Below, one piece after another: positions 26,101 to 32,585 of a DNA stretch of 64,000 nucleotides. The notes under the pieces were generated by a model. That model saw only the letters and a program-made list of their open reading frames with translations, did not search any database and had not been told where the DNA came from. Numbering within the stretch: position 1 is the first letter of the stretch; each line of letters starts with the position of its first letter. Origin of the DNA: an uncultured Eubacteriales bacterium (GTDB taxonomy: Bacteria > Bacillota > Clostridia > Oscillospirales > Oscillospiraceae); contig CAJKDY010000009.1 in assembly GCA_905198835.1 (NCBI GenBank), positions 45,629 to 109,628 on the forward strand, read 5' to 3'. The position numbers and the translations under genes are program-made.

Positions 26101-26937
26101 GGAGTTGGGATTGGCGCTGGCCAGAGTCAGGCCCCGGTAGTTTTTGTTGGCCGTCTTCTGGAAGGCCGGGAGCATGAAGTCCCAGGTGGTGGCGGTGTGG
26201 TCATAGACGCTGACGGGCAGCTCCACGGCAGCCGTGCCGCCTCCGGTCAGGTTGGCGGTGATCTCCAGCGTGGTGTCCCCGACCTTGGCGGGGGTCAGAG
26301 TGATCTTATCATCGGCCACGGAGGTGGTCACCACGTCCTCCGCCGCGCCGGACTTCACCGCTACGGTGTAGCTCTCGGCGGCGCCGTTGAGCACGCTGGC
26401 GGTGACCACCATACCGCTCTCCGCGTTATCCGCGATGTCGGCATAATCCGCATCCAGCTGAGCGGAGGCCTCCAAAGCGACCTCACCGTCGGCATACCCT
26501 ACAGCGAGATAGTCGATGTAACTGTTGGCCGTCGCCTTAATGGTGACATACCCGCCCTCATCGGCGCAGTCAAAGTACTCCTTCGTGCCCGTGCTTCCGG
26601 CAGCCGCGCTGTTGGCCTTGCCGCCCACCGTAAAGGCGTTGCTATACGCGCCCAGGATAATGACGGCGTGCTTACCGGGCTCCACCGTCACCGGGACCTT
26701 GATCACGGTAGTGTTATTGACCTGGACCCAGGGGCTGTTCAGCGCCCACTTTCCGGTCGTGGCGTCGATCTCCAGACCGTCATAAGTCCCCGTTGTATTT
26801 TGGATCTGTGTCACACCGGTCAAGTCCCACTCTTTGGTGGGCGTTACCTCCACCGCCGTGGCGGGGACCACCAGCAGCGACAGGACCATTGCCAGGGTCA
26901 GCAGGAAGGATAGCGCGCGTGTCCGGGATCGTTTCAT
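20128..26937 (-). CDS. Giant S-layer-anchored pectin-degrading protein: pectinesterase (CE8) + CE12 acetylesterase + SLH
   Basis: About 2269 residues from ATG 26937 (GGAGG upstream); signal peptide MKRSRTRALSFLLTLAMVLS. Order: beta-sandwich modules at 30-1070, including a BIG2-like repeat near 366-446; pectin methylesterase at ~1075-1400 with PGIYREQI, SSQDTL (QDTL motif), YIEGMTDFICG and MGRTWG; Ig-like spacer; CE12 SGNH esterase ~1569-1836 with LAGDSTVKHY, GGRST, IQFGHNDC and DKTHSNKLGG; helical FIVAR-like segment ~1907-1997; Gly/Ser/Thr linker; three SLH repeats ~2089-2269 ending AAAMLDRAIGLLK. It should strip methyl and acetyl groups from pectin at the cell surface. A MarR regulator lies 32 bp upstream and shares the transcript. 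Confidence 0.93.
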   Translation of the reverse strand: MKRSRTRALSFLLTLAMVLSLLVVPATAVEVTPTKEWDLTGVTQIQNTTGTYDGLEIDATTGKWALNSPWVQVNNTTVIKVPVTVEPGKHAVIILGAYSNAFTVGGKANSAAAGSTGTKEYFDCADEGGYVTIKATANSYIDYLAVGYADGEVALEASAQLDADYADIADNAESGMVVTASVLNGAAESYTVAVKSGAAEDVVTTSVADDKITLTPAKVGDTTLEITANLTGGGTAAVELPVSVYDHTATTWDFMLPAFQKTANKNYRGLTLASANPNSSYGVGTSGNLTIPVAGASIITVVVGYTWNLSMADATVTTDNAANPSGDTSGKDVAVKFAYTGAAGVATLTCTGSTYIKSITVEEATQPIPTLTLDKDAVSLKLDGVTSAEVTATVENTDGAVTATSKNTAVATVSAVGDDGKFTITAVGAGSTTVEVTVAGTELKKTVSVKVAPAGTIYVKEKEYDFRTTQYTTDGQDSAAVAVDGVTLTGTFTRQTGNSHGLLTAADSKMELALEKKAKVTFTGCGYMTPLAVTEATHKGGAVTPKTVTDVNVGDGNMGVQLVFENVEGTLAVTFGGGSYIHSVNVEYLPEEITSADKRIQVWDFGGKVETDTGLYTNNITPDTLKNATLPSGDPLIVAGAIKLTQNNSTEFGNVAFAAGNGDKFFSNVADLAALAGGNAGSTHAHDFGDGYTSAGGFITNGGGNGSRRNVTVKGVRAGETVTVYLSNNQSDTTYEVEGHAELPKVTVKSREFGVMSFVAPETGSYKIWANGGKPGFLRLMVVPTVTVTGSITLPADFDAADWGLKFVDPTTKAVTEATVDKTAKTYTVELAPGKSYNASLTSATGWGMTVATKSVALVNTDITTGKTHDLTVEKKEQYTYSGSITGFAQGYDTSKLVITMIPDADSVANAGAEEVELTLTGMDFTATLDPSVVYTLDMKGVNDYAVKAPAEVTSEGEALAGQTIEVEAKPLVAAAGKFVALDVDDQFAPLYADSAYEPLDATVTALVFENVDDGYAYPATVSDGGYTVSLRAGSYLAKATVDGYSTKTHVVVGDQAAEKDLLFVSTATPAAVDYAADIYVGDATKTPNFKTVTGALAYIKRMTRTDGQRVTVHIAPGIYREQINIDVANVTFVNDAPGKEVKLSWYYGIGYTYYSAKFESGTECWYDPELAFDRYAKADADVSRWGATVRVRAPGFQAENITFENSFNYYITDEEIADGVAPNEKQTIRFAREYGADVKSKAATERAAALWVDTNNGRGDMTEFKSCKLLSSQDTLGTGKRMYFKDCYIEGMTDFICGPGDVVFDTCTLNWKGYSESPQGGYLTAPQTGAAETGYLFRNCYISGDTKLQLGGGAMGRTWGAENTGCIFLNTTLQSAGMITEPTWIDMQNFDADQATKIHEWGTMLLDGTKVDLSKRQNQNTVLTSEPTIDVKGTYFKDWTPAYYVEEAATVAFTTDPYITDNGDINIPYPGHTLTVHYSLGEANDANDASVIQWYAVKDGTETLVKSSFANADKTYKIQAADVGAQIKVTVTPTTLSGKTGEAKSMTVAETVKEGYDDPSNPVDPELGDGVNIFLAGDSTVKHYGAVGMHQNGKIGKEGSWGEFFQDYFNQDLVTVVNYANGGRSTRNFINEGSLDKIAQNIKEGDYLLIQFGHNDCANDDGYREDRYVPLGTPDQSGVYPSTPGVKGADGKYTWDCGGTYKWYLQQYIDVAKDKGAIPVLVTPVARMYYTSDGSIRPHHDASLVPGTEETTKTTNTDKSNTYCAAVRQLAQEQDVLLIDGYALTAKMYEDAYKAAGNDTYGQQVMAEGDKTHSNKLGGMVEAALIAQTIQGMELNISKTVKAPAQLTARTSTGETAFTINGEGKLTAYDMLKGYAETAPYWMGEGQKLFDAIAAKAEELNGGSPDDPAKPADKTALTAAVTAAEKKAADTYTVSDGTAASEVSRGTKFVTESDKAALTAAIAAAKAVADKADATDKEIAKAVADLKAAVETFDAAIQTGTKSSGGYSSGGTSSSGSTTTVTNPDGSKTTTKTDRDGTVTETTLATDGSKVETVTTKDGDVTIAVTDADGETLAQIDLPATIPAPATKFVDVPDDHWAAKSINDMAGLGMVKGVSENTFDMTSPMTRGAIATIFFRLSNGKEGKSVTFADVAKDAWYADAVGWAAGAKLITGYDETTFGPDDTITRQQLAVMIARYAKLLGLDTTADAAELSAFSDGASTDSWAVDGMAWCVKAGVMHGRGDGTVDPKTNVTRAEAAAMLDRAIGLLK

Positions 26938-26966
26938 AATGTTACCTCCATTTTTTGATTTGATAA

Positions 26967-26981
26967 ACATTAAAATAATGT
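26967..26981 (-). promoter_or_regulatory. Perfect dyad at the marR stop codon
   Basis: ACATTA-TTT-TAATGT on the minus strand overlaps the marR TAA and lies about 30 bp before the giant gene's ATG. It may be a second MarR site or an RNA hairpin; purely inferential. Confidence 0.35.
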
Positions 26982-27425
26982 AGTCTCCTCTTGATCCAGC
27001 TTTGGCAGGACCTCCCGCAGGGTGCAAAGAGCAGTTTTGAGCCGCTCCCGCTCCGCTTCGCTCAACCGCGCAAAGGCGATCTCTGTGTTGCGGGCGCTGT
27101 CTCTGCGCCAAATGTCCTGTCGCTCCCGGCCCAGATCGGTCAGATAGAGCTGCCGGGCCCGGCCGTCGGAGGAGGAGGCCTTGCTCTCTACCAGCCCCAG
27201 CTCCTCCAGCCGTTTCACCACCTGACCGATATACTGCTTGGTAGTGCTCAGCATCACAGCCAGTTGGTTTTGAGACAGACCCGGATCGCTACGGATGCGC
27301 TCCATGGCCATGCTCTGATAGCGGGTGATCCCCGTCTGCCGTCCCCGCTCGTCCAGACTGCGGTTGATCATGTCGTAGAGCTGTACCATCGCCTCGCGTA
27401 TCACCGCGATCTCCTCCGCTCCCAC
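26970..27425 (-). CDS. MarR-family transcriptional regulator
   Basis: 151 residues from GTG 27425 (AGGAGG six bases upstream); GTG 27440 would add MRRKR but has no proper ribosome site. Winged helix-turn-helix with LSQNQLAVMLSTTKQYIGQV (recognition) and RLEELGLVESKASSSDGRAR with the wing Asp-x-Arg motif, flanked by dimerisation helices. MarR proteins bind palindromes as dimers and release on binding small phenolics, oxidants or sugars. It is first gene of an operon with the giant pectinesterase/SLH protein, and an inverted repeat covers its transcription start, so self-repression and control of that surface enzyme are likely. Ligand unknown. Confidence 0.9.
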   Translation of the reverse strand: MGAEEIAVIREAMVQLYDMINRSLDERGRQTGITRYQSMAMERIRSDPGLSQNQLAVMLSTTKQYIGQVVKRLEELGLVESKASSSDGRARQLYLTDLGRERQDIWRRDSARNTEIAFARLSEAERERLKTALCTLREVLPKLDQEETTLF

Positions 27426-27445
27426 ACGCTTCCTCCTCACGGCCT

Positions 27446-27473
27446 CAAATAGTCATACATATATTACTATTTG
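27446..27473 (-). promoter_or_regulatory. Candidate MarR operator
   Basis: Perfect inverted repeat CAAATAGT-N12-ACTATTTG located directly after the -10 box, over the predicted transcription start. Confidence 0.65.
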
Positions 27474-27476
27474 TAC

Positions 27477-27505
27477 ATCATACCATGACCGCTTATGCCT
27501 GTCAA
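27477..27505 (-). promoter_or_regulatory. Promoter of the marR-surface enzyme operon
   Basis: Minus-strand -35 TTGACA (27500-27505), 17 nt, -10 TATGAT (27477-27482). Near consensus, consistent with a strong promoter needing a repressor. Confidence 0.75.
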
Positions 27506-27609
27506 CGATTTTTGGGGTATTTCCCCTATATTTTAACCGCCCTTCTCTTTGTGAAAATAGTATGATCGCCCCCATGCGCAGGGGCAGAAGGGCAGTTTCC
27601 CGGCTTGGG

Positions 27610-28233
27610 TCAGGGAAATACCTTGATCAGCAGCAGCCGACCCTCTTGCACCCGCACCCGGGCCGTTTGACCGGGGAGCACCTCGTTGCTGACCCCATAC
27701 TGATATTCGCAGGTGATCTCCGCGCCGTCCAGGGGGTACTTGGCATCTTGAATGGTGATGCCCCGGGCAGTGCCGGAGATATTCAGCAAGGAAAAGAACG
27801 CATACCGATCGCTGATCTGGGCCGGGCGGTGGTCCACGATCTCCATTTCGGAAAAGTCGTCTACCGCCACGGCAGTCTTTCCCTGGGTGTGGAGCATCAA
27901 GAGCAGCGACACGTTTCCCAGCGTGTGATCCAGCCGCCCACCGATGACGCCCACCAGCAAAAACTCCTCAAAGCCCCGGCTCAACGCCTCCTTCACGGCA
28001 AACACCGTGTCGGTGTCATCCTTTTCGCAGGGAAGGGTAATGGTCTCGGTCTCCAGATGGGGATCCTCATAGGAGTCGAAGTCCCCTACGATCAGATCGG
28101 GAACGATACCCAGCCCTGCCCGGTGTTTCAGCCCGCTGTCGCAGCAGATATAGAAGTCGTCCGCTCGCAGATATGGCCAGATACGGTCATACCTGGTAAT
28201 GTCCGCCCCGCCGATCACCACACATCGTCTCAT
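27610..28233 (-). CDS. thiN: Thiamine pyrophosphokinase
   Basis: 207 residues from ATG 28233. Transfers pyrophosphate from ATP to thiamine, giving the cofactor TPP. Conserved motifs: ICCDSGLKH, PDLIVGDFDSYED (metal-binding Asp), KDDTDTVFAVKEAL and GVIGGRLDHTLGN. Normal family length. An in-frame GTG at 28248 would add five residues; the ATG is preceded by a purine-rich stretch (AGGTTGGTGG). In many Clostridia this gene follows rpe/rsgA; here it stands alone, just downstream of an HTH gene remnant and the tRNA pair. No TPP riboswitch was found upstream. Confidence 0.95.
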   Translation of the reverse strand: MRRCVVIGGADITRYDRIWPYLRADDFYICCDSGLKHRAGLGIVPDLIVGDFDSYEDPHLETETITLPCEKDDTDTVFAVKEALSRGFEEFLLVGVIGGRLDHTLGNVSLLLMLHTQGKTAVAVDDFSEMEIVDHRPAQISDRYAFFSLLNISGTARGITIQDAKYPLDGAEITCEYQYGVSNEVLPGQTARVRVQEGRLLLIKVFP

Positions 28234-28267
28234 GTCCACCAACCTCACTTACTTAGCCCCAGTTATC

Positions 28268-28378
28268 TCAATCTTCTAACCGCAAGAGCTTATACGGCTC
28301 GATCTCCAAAGCCTCGGCAATGGCAAAGATCGTGTTCAACGAGACCCCCACCACCATCCCCGGCGCTTCGATCTATGA
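28268..28378 (-). pseudogene. Remnant of a small XRE helix-turn-helix gene
   Basis: On the minus strand the frame reads S-stop-IEAPG, six residues, then SLNTIFAIAEALEIEPYKLL and RLED-stop. This matches the C-terminal half of the XRE regulator at 5395-5628 (IEAPG...SLKTLYSIATALGVPPYKLL). The N-terminal half is missing: an in-frame TAG (28373-28375) comes first, and the tRNA terminator hairpin follows at once. No start codon or ribosome site is seen. It is a decayed 3' fragment lying just downstream of two tRNA genes. Confidence 0.7.
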
Positions 28379-28381
28379 GAG

Positions 28382-28415
28382 AAAGTCACCGTTTCCTGCT
28401 GGAAACGGTGACTTT
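28382..28415 (-). terminator. Terminator of the tRNA operon
   Basis: Hairpin AAGTCACCGTTTCC / GGAAACGGTGACTT with a 4-6 nt loop, directly after tRNA-fMet on the minus strand; the following T-tract (CTTTCTCTC) is imperfect. Confidence 0.75.
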
Positions 28416-28416
28416 A

Positions 28417-28492
28417 TGGTTGCGGGGGTAGGACTTGAACCTACGGCCTCCGGGTTATGAGCCCGACGAGCTGCCAACTGCTCCACCCCGCG
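28417..28492 (-). tRNA. tRNA-fMet (CAT), initiator
   Basis: 76 nt including an encoded CCA. The anticodon loop is CTCATAA with anticodon CAT. Three G-C pairs in the anticodon stem (GGG/CCC) and an unpaired C1-A72 at the acceptor end (CGCGGGG against CCCCGCA) mark it as initiator rather than elongator tRNA-Met. Confidence 0.95.
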
Positions 28493-28496
28493 ATAT

Positions 28497-28583
28497 TGGT
28501 GCCGGAGACCGGGGTCGAACCGGCACGTTCTTGCGAACACGGGATTTTAAGTCCCGGGCGTCTGCCAATTCCGCCACTCCGGC
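28497..28583 (-). tRNA. tRNA-Leu (TAA)
   Basis: 87 nt with encoded CCA and a long variable arm (TGTTCGCAAGAACG), typical of class II tRNAs. Acceptor arms GCCGGAG/CTCCGGC, anticodon loop CTTAAAA with anticodon TAA. It lies 4 nt upstream of tRNA-fMet in one transcript. Confidence 0.95.
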
Positions 28584-28610
28584 ATCCCGGCTCCTCCTAA
28601 GAGCCATAAT

Positions 28611-28639
28611 AGGATACCACATTCCTCCTGTTCTGTCAA
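28611..28639 (-). promoter_or_regulatory. Promoter of the tRNA-Leu/tRNA-fMet operon
   Basis: Minus-strand -35 TTGACA (28634-28639), 17 nt, -10 TATCCT (28611-28616), about 25 nt before tRNA-Leu. Confidence 0.65.
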
Positions 28640-28738
28640 GCCCGCTGGGGTCAAAAGTTCTCCCCACGCTTCGACACACATTGCCACGGCCCCTAGCATA
28701 TACTGGGAAGACCCCGTTTGCAAAAGGAGCGAGCAGAT

Positions 28739-28819
28739 ATGGAAGAAAAGCCTGTCGATCCCGGGGATGTGGACGACCTGATCTTTCAAGGCCAGGACCC
28801 GGGTCCATCTCAGCGGTAA
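28739..28819 (+). CDS. Small acidic 26-residue open reading frame
   Basis: Encodes MEEKPVDPGDVDDLIFQGQD and PGPSQR. AAAAGGAG lies 9 nt before its ATG, and a strong terminator starts 4 nt after its stop codon. That arrangement of ribosome site, short frame and terminator supports a real small gene. A TATACT box lies ~40 bp upstream, with no good -35. It has no signal or membrane segment and I recognise no family. It could instead be a short transcribed leader. Confidence 0.5.
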   Translation: MEEKPVDPGDVDDLIFQGQDPGPSQR

Positions 28820-28822
28820 AAG

Positions 28823-28862
28823 AGGGGCTCTCCGCCACCCTTGGCGGAGAACCCCTTTTTTG
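28823..28862. terminator. Bidirectional terminator
   Basis: Hairpin GGGGCTCTCCGCC / GGCGGAGAACCCC with a T6 tract on the plus strand. It also closes the minus-strand miaB-mutS-mutL operon. Confidence 0.85.
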
Positions 28863-28878
28863 ACGTCGTGCTTTCCCT

Positions 28879-30606
28879 TTACTTCTTCGTGGCGTCGTGG
28901 AAGAAGAAGTAGCCCAGTGGCGTGTAGCAAACGCCTTCCACGCCATCTCGCAGGAGGTAAGGCTTGGTGTAGAAGTAGAGCGGGCAGAGGGCATAGTCCC
29001 GACCGATGAGCAGATTCTCCGCCTGGTGCAAAAGCATCATGCGCTCCTTGGCGTTGGGCGCGGCGGCCGCGTCGGTCAGAAGGCGGTCATAGTCGGCGTC
29101 GGCGTACTGGGCGTCATTGCCGGTGGCGCCGGTGCGCCACAGCTCCAAAAAGCTCATGGGATCGTCGTAGTCAGCGGTCCAGCTGCCCCGGGCGATGGAG
29201 TAGCCGCCTTCCCGGCGGGTCTGGAGAAAAACGCTCCACTCCTGGTCCACCAGGGTAACGGTGACGCCCAGTTCCTTTTGCCACATCTCCTGCAGCGCCT
29301 GGGCCACGGCCTTGTGGCGCTCCCCGGTATTATAGAGATACTCCACCGCAGGAAAGCCCGCGCCGCCGGGATAGCCCGCCTGGGCCAGCAGATCCCGGGC
29401 CTGGTCACAGTTATCCTTATAGTCGTCGGCGTCCACATCGTAGTAGTCGCCGCCCTCCTCCCGAAAGTCGTCCCCGGTGGGACCGTCGGCATCGGAGATC
29501 CCGGAGGGTACATAGCCATCGGCAGGGCTTTCGCCGGACGCGGTGACCTCCTCCACCAGCCGCTCCCGGTCTACAGCCAGAGTAAAGGCCTTGCGGACCC
29601 GGGCGTCGTCAAAAGGGGCCTTCCGGGTCTGGAAGGTGAGGTAGTAGGTCCCCACATAGTCGGCATCATCCATATCGCCCTTGTCCATCAGCTCCGGGAC
29701 CTGCCCGGCGGGGGCGCAGACAGCAAAGTCCAAATTGCCAGCCTGATAAGCGGAGAGAATGGCGCTGTCGTCAGCCGAAAAGGCAAAGGTCAGGGCAGGG
29801 GCCGTCCCGGCCGCCGCTGCGTCATACTGCTCGCTGGGCTCCAAGACCAGCTGGGCCCCGTGGTCCCAGGCGGAGAGGCGGTACATTCCGTTGGTCACCA
29901 GGGTATCCAGGCTGTAGCTCCACTGGTCGGGGTTTTTGTCCACCATATCCTGACGGACGGGAAAGGCGGCGGGGAAGGCGCACAGCTGGAGAAACCAGGG
30001 CACATCGTGAACGGTGACGGCAAAGGTGGCGTCGTCCACAGCCCAAACGGCCAGCTCGCTGGGCTCCTTGGCGCCGCTGGAGACCTCGGCGGCGTTGACC
30101 ACGCAGTCGATCATATCGGCATAGTAAGCGCCGGTGGCGGGGGTGACCAAACGCTGCCAGGCGTAGACAAAGTCGTGGGCGGTGACGGCCTTACCGTCGG
30201 ACCACTTGGCGTCGGGGCGGAGGTGGAAGGTGTAGGTCACGGTGCCGTCGGCGTTCTCCACCCGGTCATAGCTCTGGGCCTGGCCGTATGTGAGCTGGGC
30301 CCGGGCGAGGCCGTCATCGGTCTCGTCGCTGGGCGCCCAGCGCATCAGCCCCTCAAAGAGATGGCTCAGAATGCTGACGTCAACTCGCCGACGGACCAGA
30401 GTGGGGTCTAACGTAGCGGGCTCACCTCCCAGGCAAATGGCCAGCCCGCTCTCCTCCGGCGCGGGCGATGGGCTTTGGGTGGGGGCGGCGCTCGGGGCGG
30501 GCGAGGGGGCGGGCTCCGCGCGCTCTCTCGGTCCGCAGGCGCATAAGCTCAGTGCCATTCCCGCCGCCAGCAACCCGGCGGCCCAGCGTTTCATTTGTCT
30601 CATCAT
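28879..30606 (-). CDS. Peptide/oligopeptide ABC transporter substrate-binding lipoprotein
   Basis: About 575 residues. A lipoprotein signal ends in LSLCAC (lipobox LCAC), then a Pro/Ser/Ala-rich linker. The SBP_bac_5 (OppA/DppA) family fold follows: GGEPATLDPTLV, HLFEGLMRW, YTFHLRPDAKWSDGKAVTAH and DFVYAWQRLV near the N terminus, with FQTRKAPFDDARVRKAFTLA in the centre. It would capture oligopeptides outside the membrane. Permease and ATPase partners are not in the window. GAGGAGGG lies just before ATG 30606 (ATG 30603 follows). It is the last gene after mutL, 14 nt downstream, an unusual place for a transport gene. Confidence 0.9.
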   Translation of the reverse strand: MMRQMKRWAAGLLAAGMALSLCACGPRERAEPAPSPAPSAAPTQSPSPAPEESGLAICLGGEPATLDPTLVRRRVDVSILSHLFEGLMRWAPSDETDDGLARAQLTYGQAQSYDRVENADGTVTYTFHLRPDAKWSDGKAVTAHDFVYAWQRLVTPATGAYYADMIDCVVNAAEVSSGAKEPSELAVWAVDDATFAVTVHDVPWFLQLCAFPAAFPVRQDMVDKNPDQWSYSLDTLVTNGMYRLSAWDHGAQLVLEPSEQYDAAAAGTAPALTFAFSADDSAILSAYQAGNLDFAVCAPAGQVPELMDKGDMDDADYVGTYYLTFQTRKAPFDDARVRKAFTLAVDRERLVEEVTASGESPADGYVPSGISDADGPTGDDFREEGGDYYDVDADDYKDNCDQARDLLAQAGYPGGAGFPAVEYLYNTGERHKAVAQALQEMWQKELGVTVTLVDQEWSVFLQTRREGGYSIARGSWTADYDDPMSFLELWRTGATGNDAQYADADYDRLLTDAAAAPNAKERMMLLHQAENLLIGRDYALCPLYFYTKPYLLRDGVEGVCYTPLGYFFFHDATKK

Positions 30607-30620
30607 AGAGTCCCTCCTCA

Positions 30621-32537
30621 TCAGCTGCGGCCAAACTGCTTTTCCAGTTGTTTTCTTGTAAGCTGCGCGGCCACGGGCCGGCCATGAGGGCAGTGGGTGA
30701 CCTCCCCGGCCATAACGGCCTTGGCGATGGCCAACAGCTCCTCCGGGCCGTTTTTCTGTCCACCCTTGACGGCGGCCTTGCAGGCCATGGTGTGCATCAG
30801 CTCGTCCCGCTGGGCCTTGGGGTCGGCTGTGCCCAGGGCGTACTTGCCCGCCAGCTCCTCCAGCGTGGCGGCGATATCCTCATAGGCCAGAAAATCCGGC
30901 GCGGAGCGAACGGCGATGGCGTCGTCCAGGGCCTCGAGCTGGAAGCCAAACTCCTCCAGCTCATCGGCGTGGGCCAGCAAGATCTCCCGCTCCTCCGCGC
31001 CTGCCTGGAAGGCCAGGGGCTTCAGGAGCTCTTGCATCATAGGGCGGTAGTCCTGGGCCTTCAGCTTATCAAACCCCATGCGCTCATGGGCGGCGTGCTT
31101 GTCGATAAAGAGGAGCTGGTCGCCCTGCTCCACGATGATATAGGTCTTCATGGCCTCCCCGATCACCCGCCAGGGGACCTTCTCAGGCTGCGCGGCGGGC
31201 TGACCTTGGGGCGGTGCGTCGGTGGTCTGCTCCGCCTGCTTGGGCTGGACGGAGGATATCGCAAAGGGTTGGGGCCGCGCGGGTTCTATGGGCGGGGCGG
31301 GCATTTTCAGCTGCTCCGGCTCGCTCTGGACAGGCGCGGCGGCAGGTCGTGCCTCCTGGGGCAGGGGCGGCAGGGGAGAGGTCCTGGCCGCCTTAGGCTG
31401 CGCGGTCCACTCCTGCCGGGGCCAGGTGGCGCTGCGGGGCTTGCAGGGCTCCGCCGTGGCCTTGGGGGACTGGAAGGTGACGGTAGTCTGGGCCGACGTG
31501 GCGTGCGCGCTCGGCGGGGCCACAGGGGCGGTGGCAAGGTCGGGCCGGTCCACCGCGCCGGCGAGGGCGCCGGCCACCGCGTGGTAGACCCGGCCAAACA
31601 GGGTCTTTTCCTCCACAAAGCGGACCTCGGTCTTGGTGGGGTGGGCGTTCACGTCCACCTTATCCAGGTCCATGCCGATATGGAGCACGGCGATGGGGAA
31701 GCGCCCTACCATGTGCTGGTTTTGGTATGCCTGCTCGATGGCGGCGGTAAGCAGCTTGGAGTGGATCCACCGGCCATTGACAAAGGTATATTGGCCCGAG
31801 CGGCTCCCCTTGCAGCGGGTGGGGCGGCCTACATAGCCTGTCACGGTGATGGGGCCGTCCGTGGCCTTGACCTCCAGCATCTGGGCACTTTCGCCGGGCA
31901 GGACCATCTCGATAACGTTGAGCAGTCGGCCATCTCCGGCGGTGGAAAAGACCCGTTTGCCATCCTTGACAAAGCGGAAGGACACCTCCGGGTGGGCCAG
32001 GGCCTGGCGCTGGATCACAGCGTGGATGGCGGTCCCTTCGGCGGCGTCGGTCTTCAGGTATTTATACCGGGCGGGGACGGAGAAAAACACGTCCCGCACC
32101 ACGATAGTGGTGCCGTCAGGACAGCCCGCGTCCCCCTCCTCCAACGGCTCGGAGTTTTCTATGGCGTAGCTGTAGCCCATCTCTTGGTCCCGGGGCTTGG
32201 TCAGGATCTGCACATAGCTCACCGCCGAGATGGCGGCCAGGGCCTCGCCCCGGAAGCCCAGGGTGCCGATGCTCTCCAGGTCCTGGGCGGTCTTCAGCTT
32301 ACTGGTGGCGTGGCGCAAAAAGGCGGTGGGCACCTCGTCTTTGGGGATACCGCAGCCGTTGTCGGTGACACGGATATAGCTGGCCCCTCCGTGGCGGATC
32401 TCTACGGTGATCTCCGTAGCTCCGGCGTCGATGGCGTTTTCCGTCAGCTCCTTGACCACGCTGGCCGGACGCTCCACCACCTCGCCCGCGGCGATCATGT
32501 CCGCCAGCTGCTTGGGCAGTACCTCGATATGGGGCAT
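30621..32537 (-). CDS. mutL: DNA mismatch repair protein MutL
   Basis: 638 residues. The GHKL ATPase domain has ENAIDAGAT, DNGCGIPKDE and GFRGEALAAI; the variable Pro/Ala-rich linker spans about residues 340-450; the C-terminal dimerisation/endonuclease domain has DKHAAHERMGFD (family motif DQHAxxERxxYE, here with Lys for Gln), ACKAAVKGG and CPHGRP. These endonuclease motifs indicate the nicking type of MutL found in bacteria without MutH. It acts with MutS, encoded two genes upstream in the same operon, separated by a CPBP protease gene. Confidence 0.97.
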   Translation of the reverse strand: MPHIEVLPKQLADMIAAGEVVERPASVVKELTENAIDAGATEITVEIRHGGASYIRVTDNGCGIPKDEVPTAFLRHATSKLKTAQDLESIGTLGFRGEALAAISAVSYVQILTKPRDQEMGYSYAIENSEPLEEGDAGCPDGTTIVVRDVFFSVPARYKYLKTDAAEGTAIHAVIQRQALAHPEVSFRFVKDGKRVFSTAGDGRLLNVIEMVLPGESAQMLEVKATDGPITVTGYVGRPTRCKGSRSGQYTFVNGRWIHSKLLTAAIEQAYQNQHMVGRFPIAVLHIGMDLDKVDVNAHPTKTEVRFVEEKTLFGRVYHAVAGALAGAVDRPDLATAPVAPPSAHATSAQTTVTFQSPKATAEPCKPRSATWPRQEWTAQPKAARTSPLPPLPQEARPAAAPVQSEPEQLKMPAPPIEPARPQPFAISSVQPKQAEQTTDAPPQGQPAAQPEKVPWRVIGEAMKTYIIVEQGDQLLFIDKHAAHERMGFDKLKAQDYRPMMQELLKPLAFQAGAEEREILLAHADELEEFGFQLEALDDAIAVRSAPDFLAYEDIAATLEELAGKYALGTADPKAQRDELMHTMACKAAVKGGQKNGPEELLAIAKAVMAGEVTHCPHGRPVAAQLTRKQLEKQFGRS

Positions 32538-32585
32538 TCGGACACCTTCCTTCCAAACAAGTTCCCTGCAGGGCGCGCCCTTTGT

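Noticed and set aside
20647..26913. A 2088-codon open frame on the plus strand over the giant surface-protein gene
   Set aside because: It is antisense to the giant gene, which has a signal peptide, catalytic motifs and SLH repeats. The plus-strand product is a low-complexity Gly/Val/His/Leu sequence typical of the reverse frame of GC-rich genes, with no ribosome site.
28741..28863. A riboswitch-like leader instead of a small gene at 28739-28819
   Set aside because: Only one hairpin (the terminator) is visible, with no second conserved fold, and there is no downstream gene on the plus strand for it to control.
31214..31618. Short frames opposite the Pro/Ala-rich linker of mutL
   Set aside because: Antisense or shifted frames within the MutL linker; they only reflect its biased composition.
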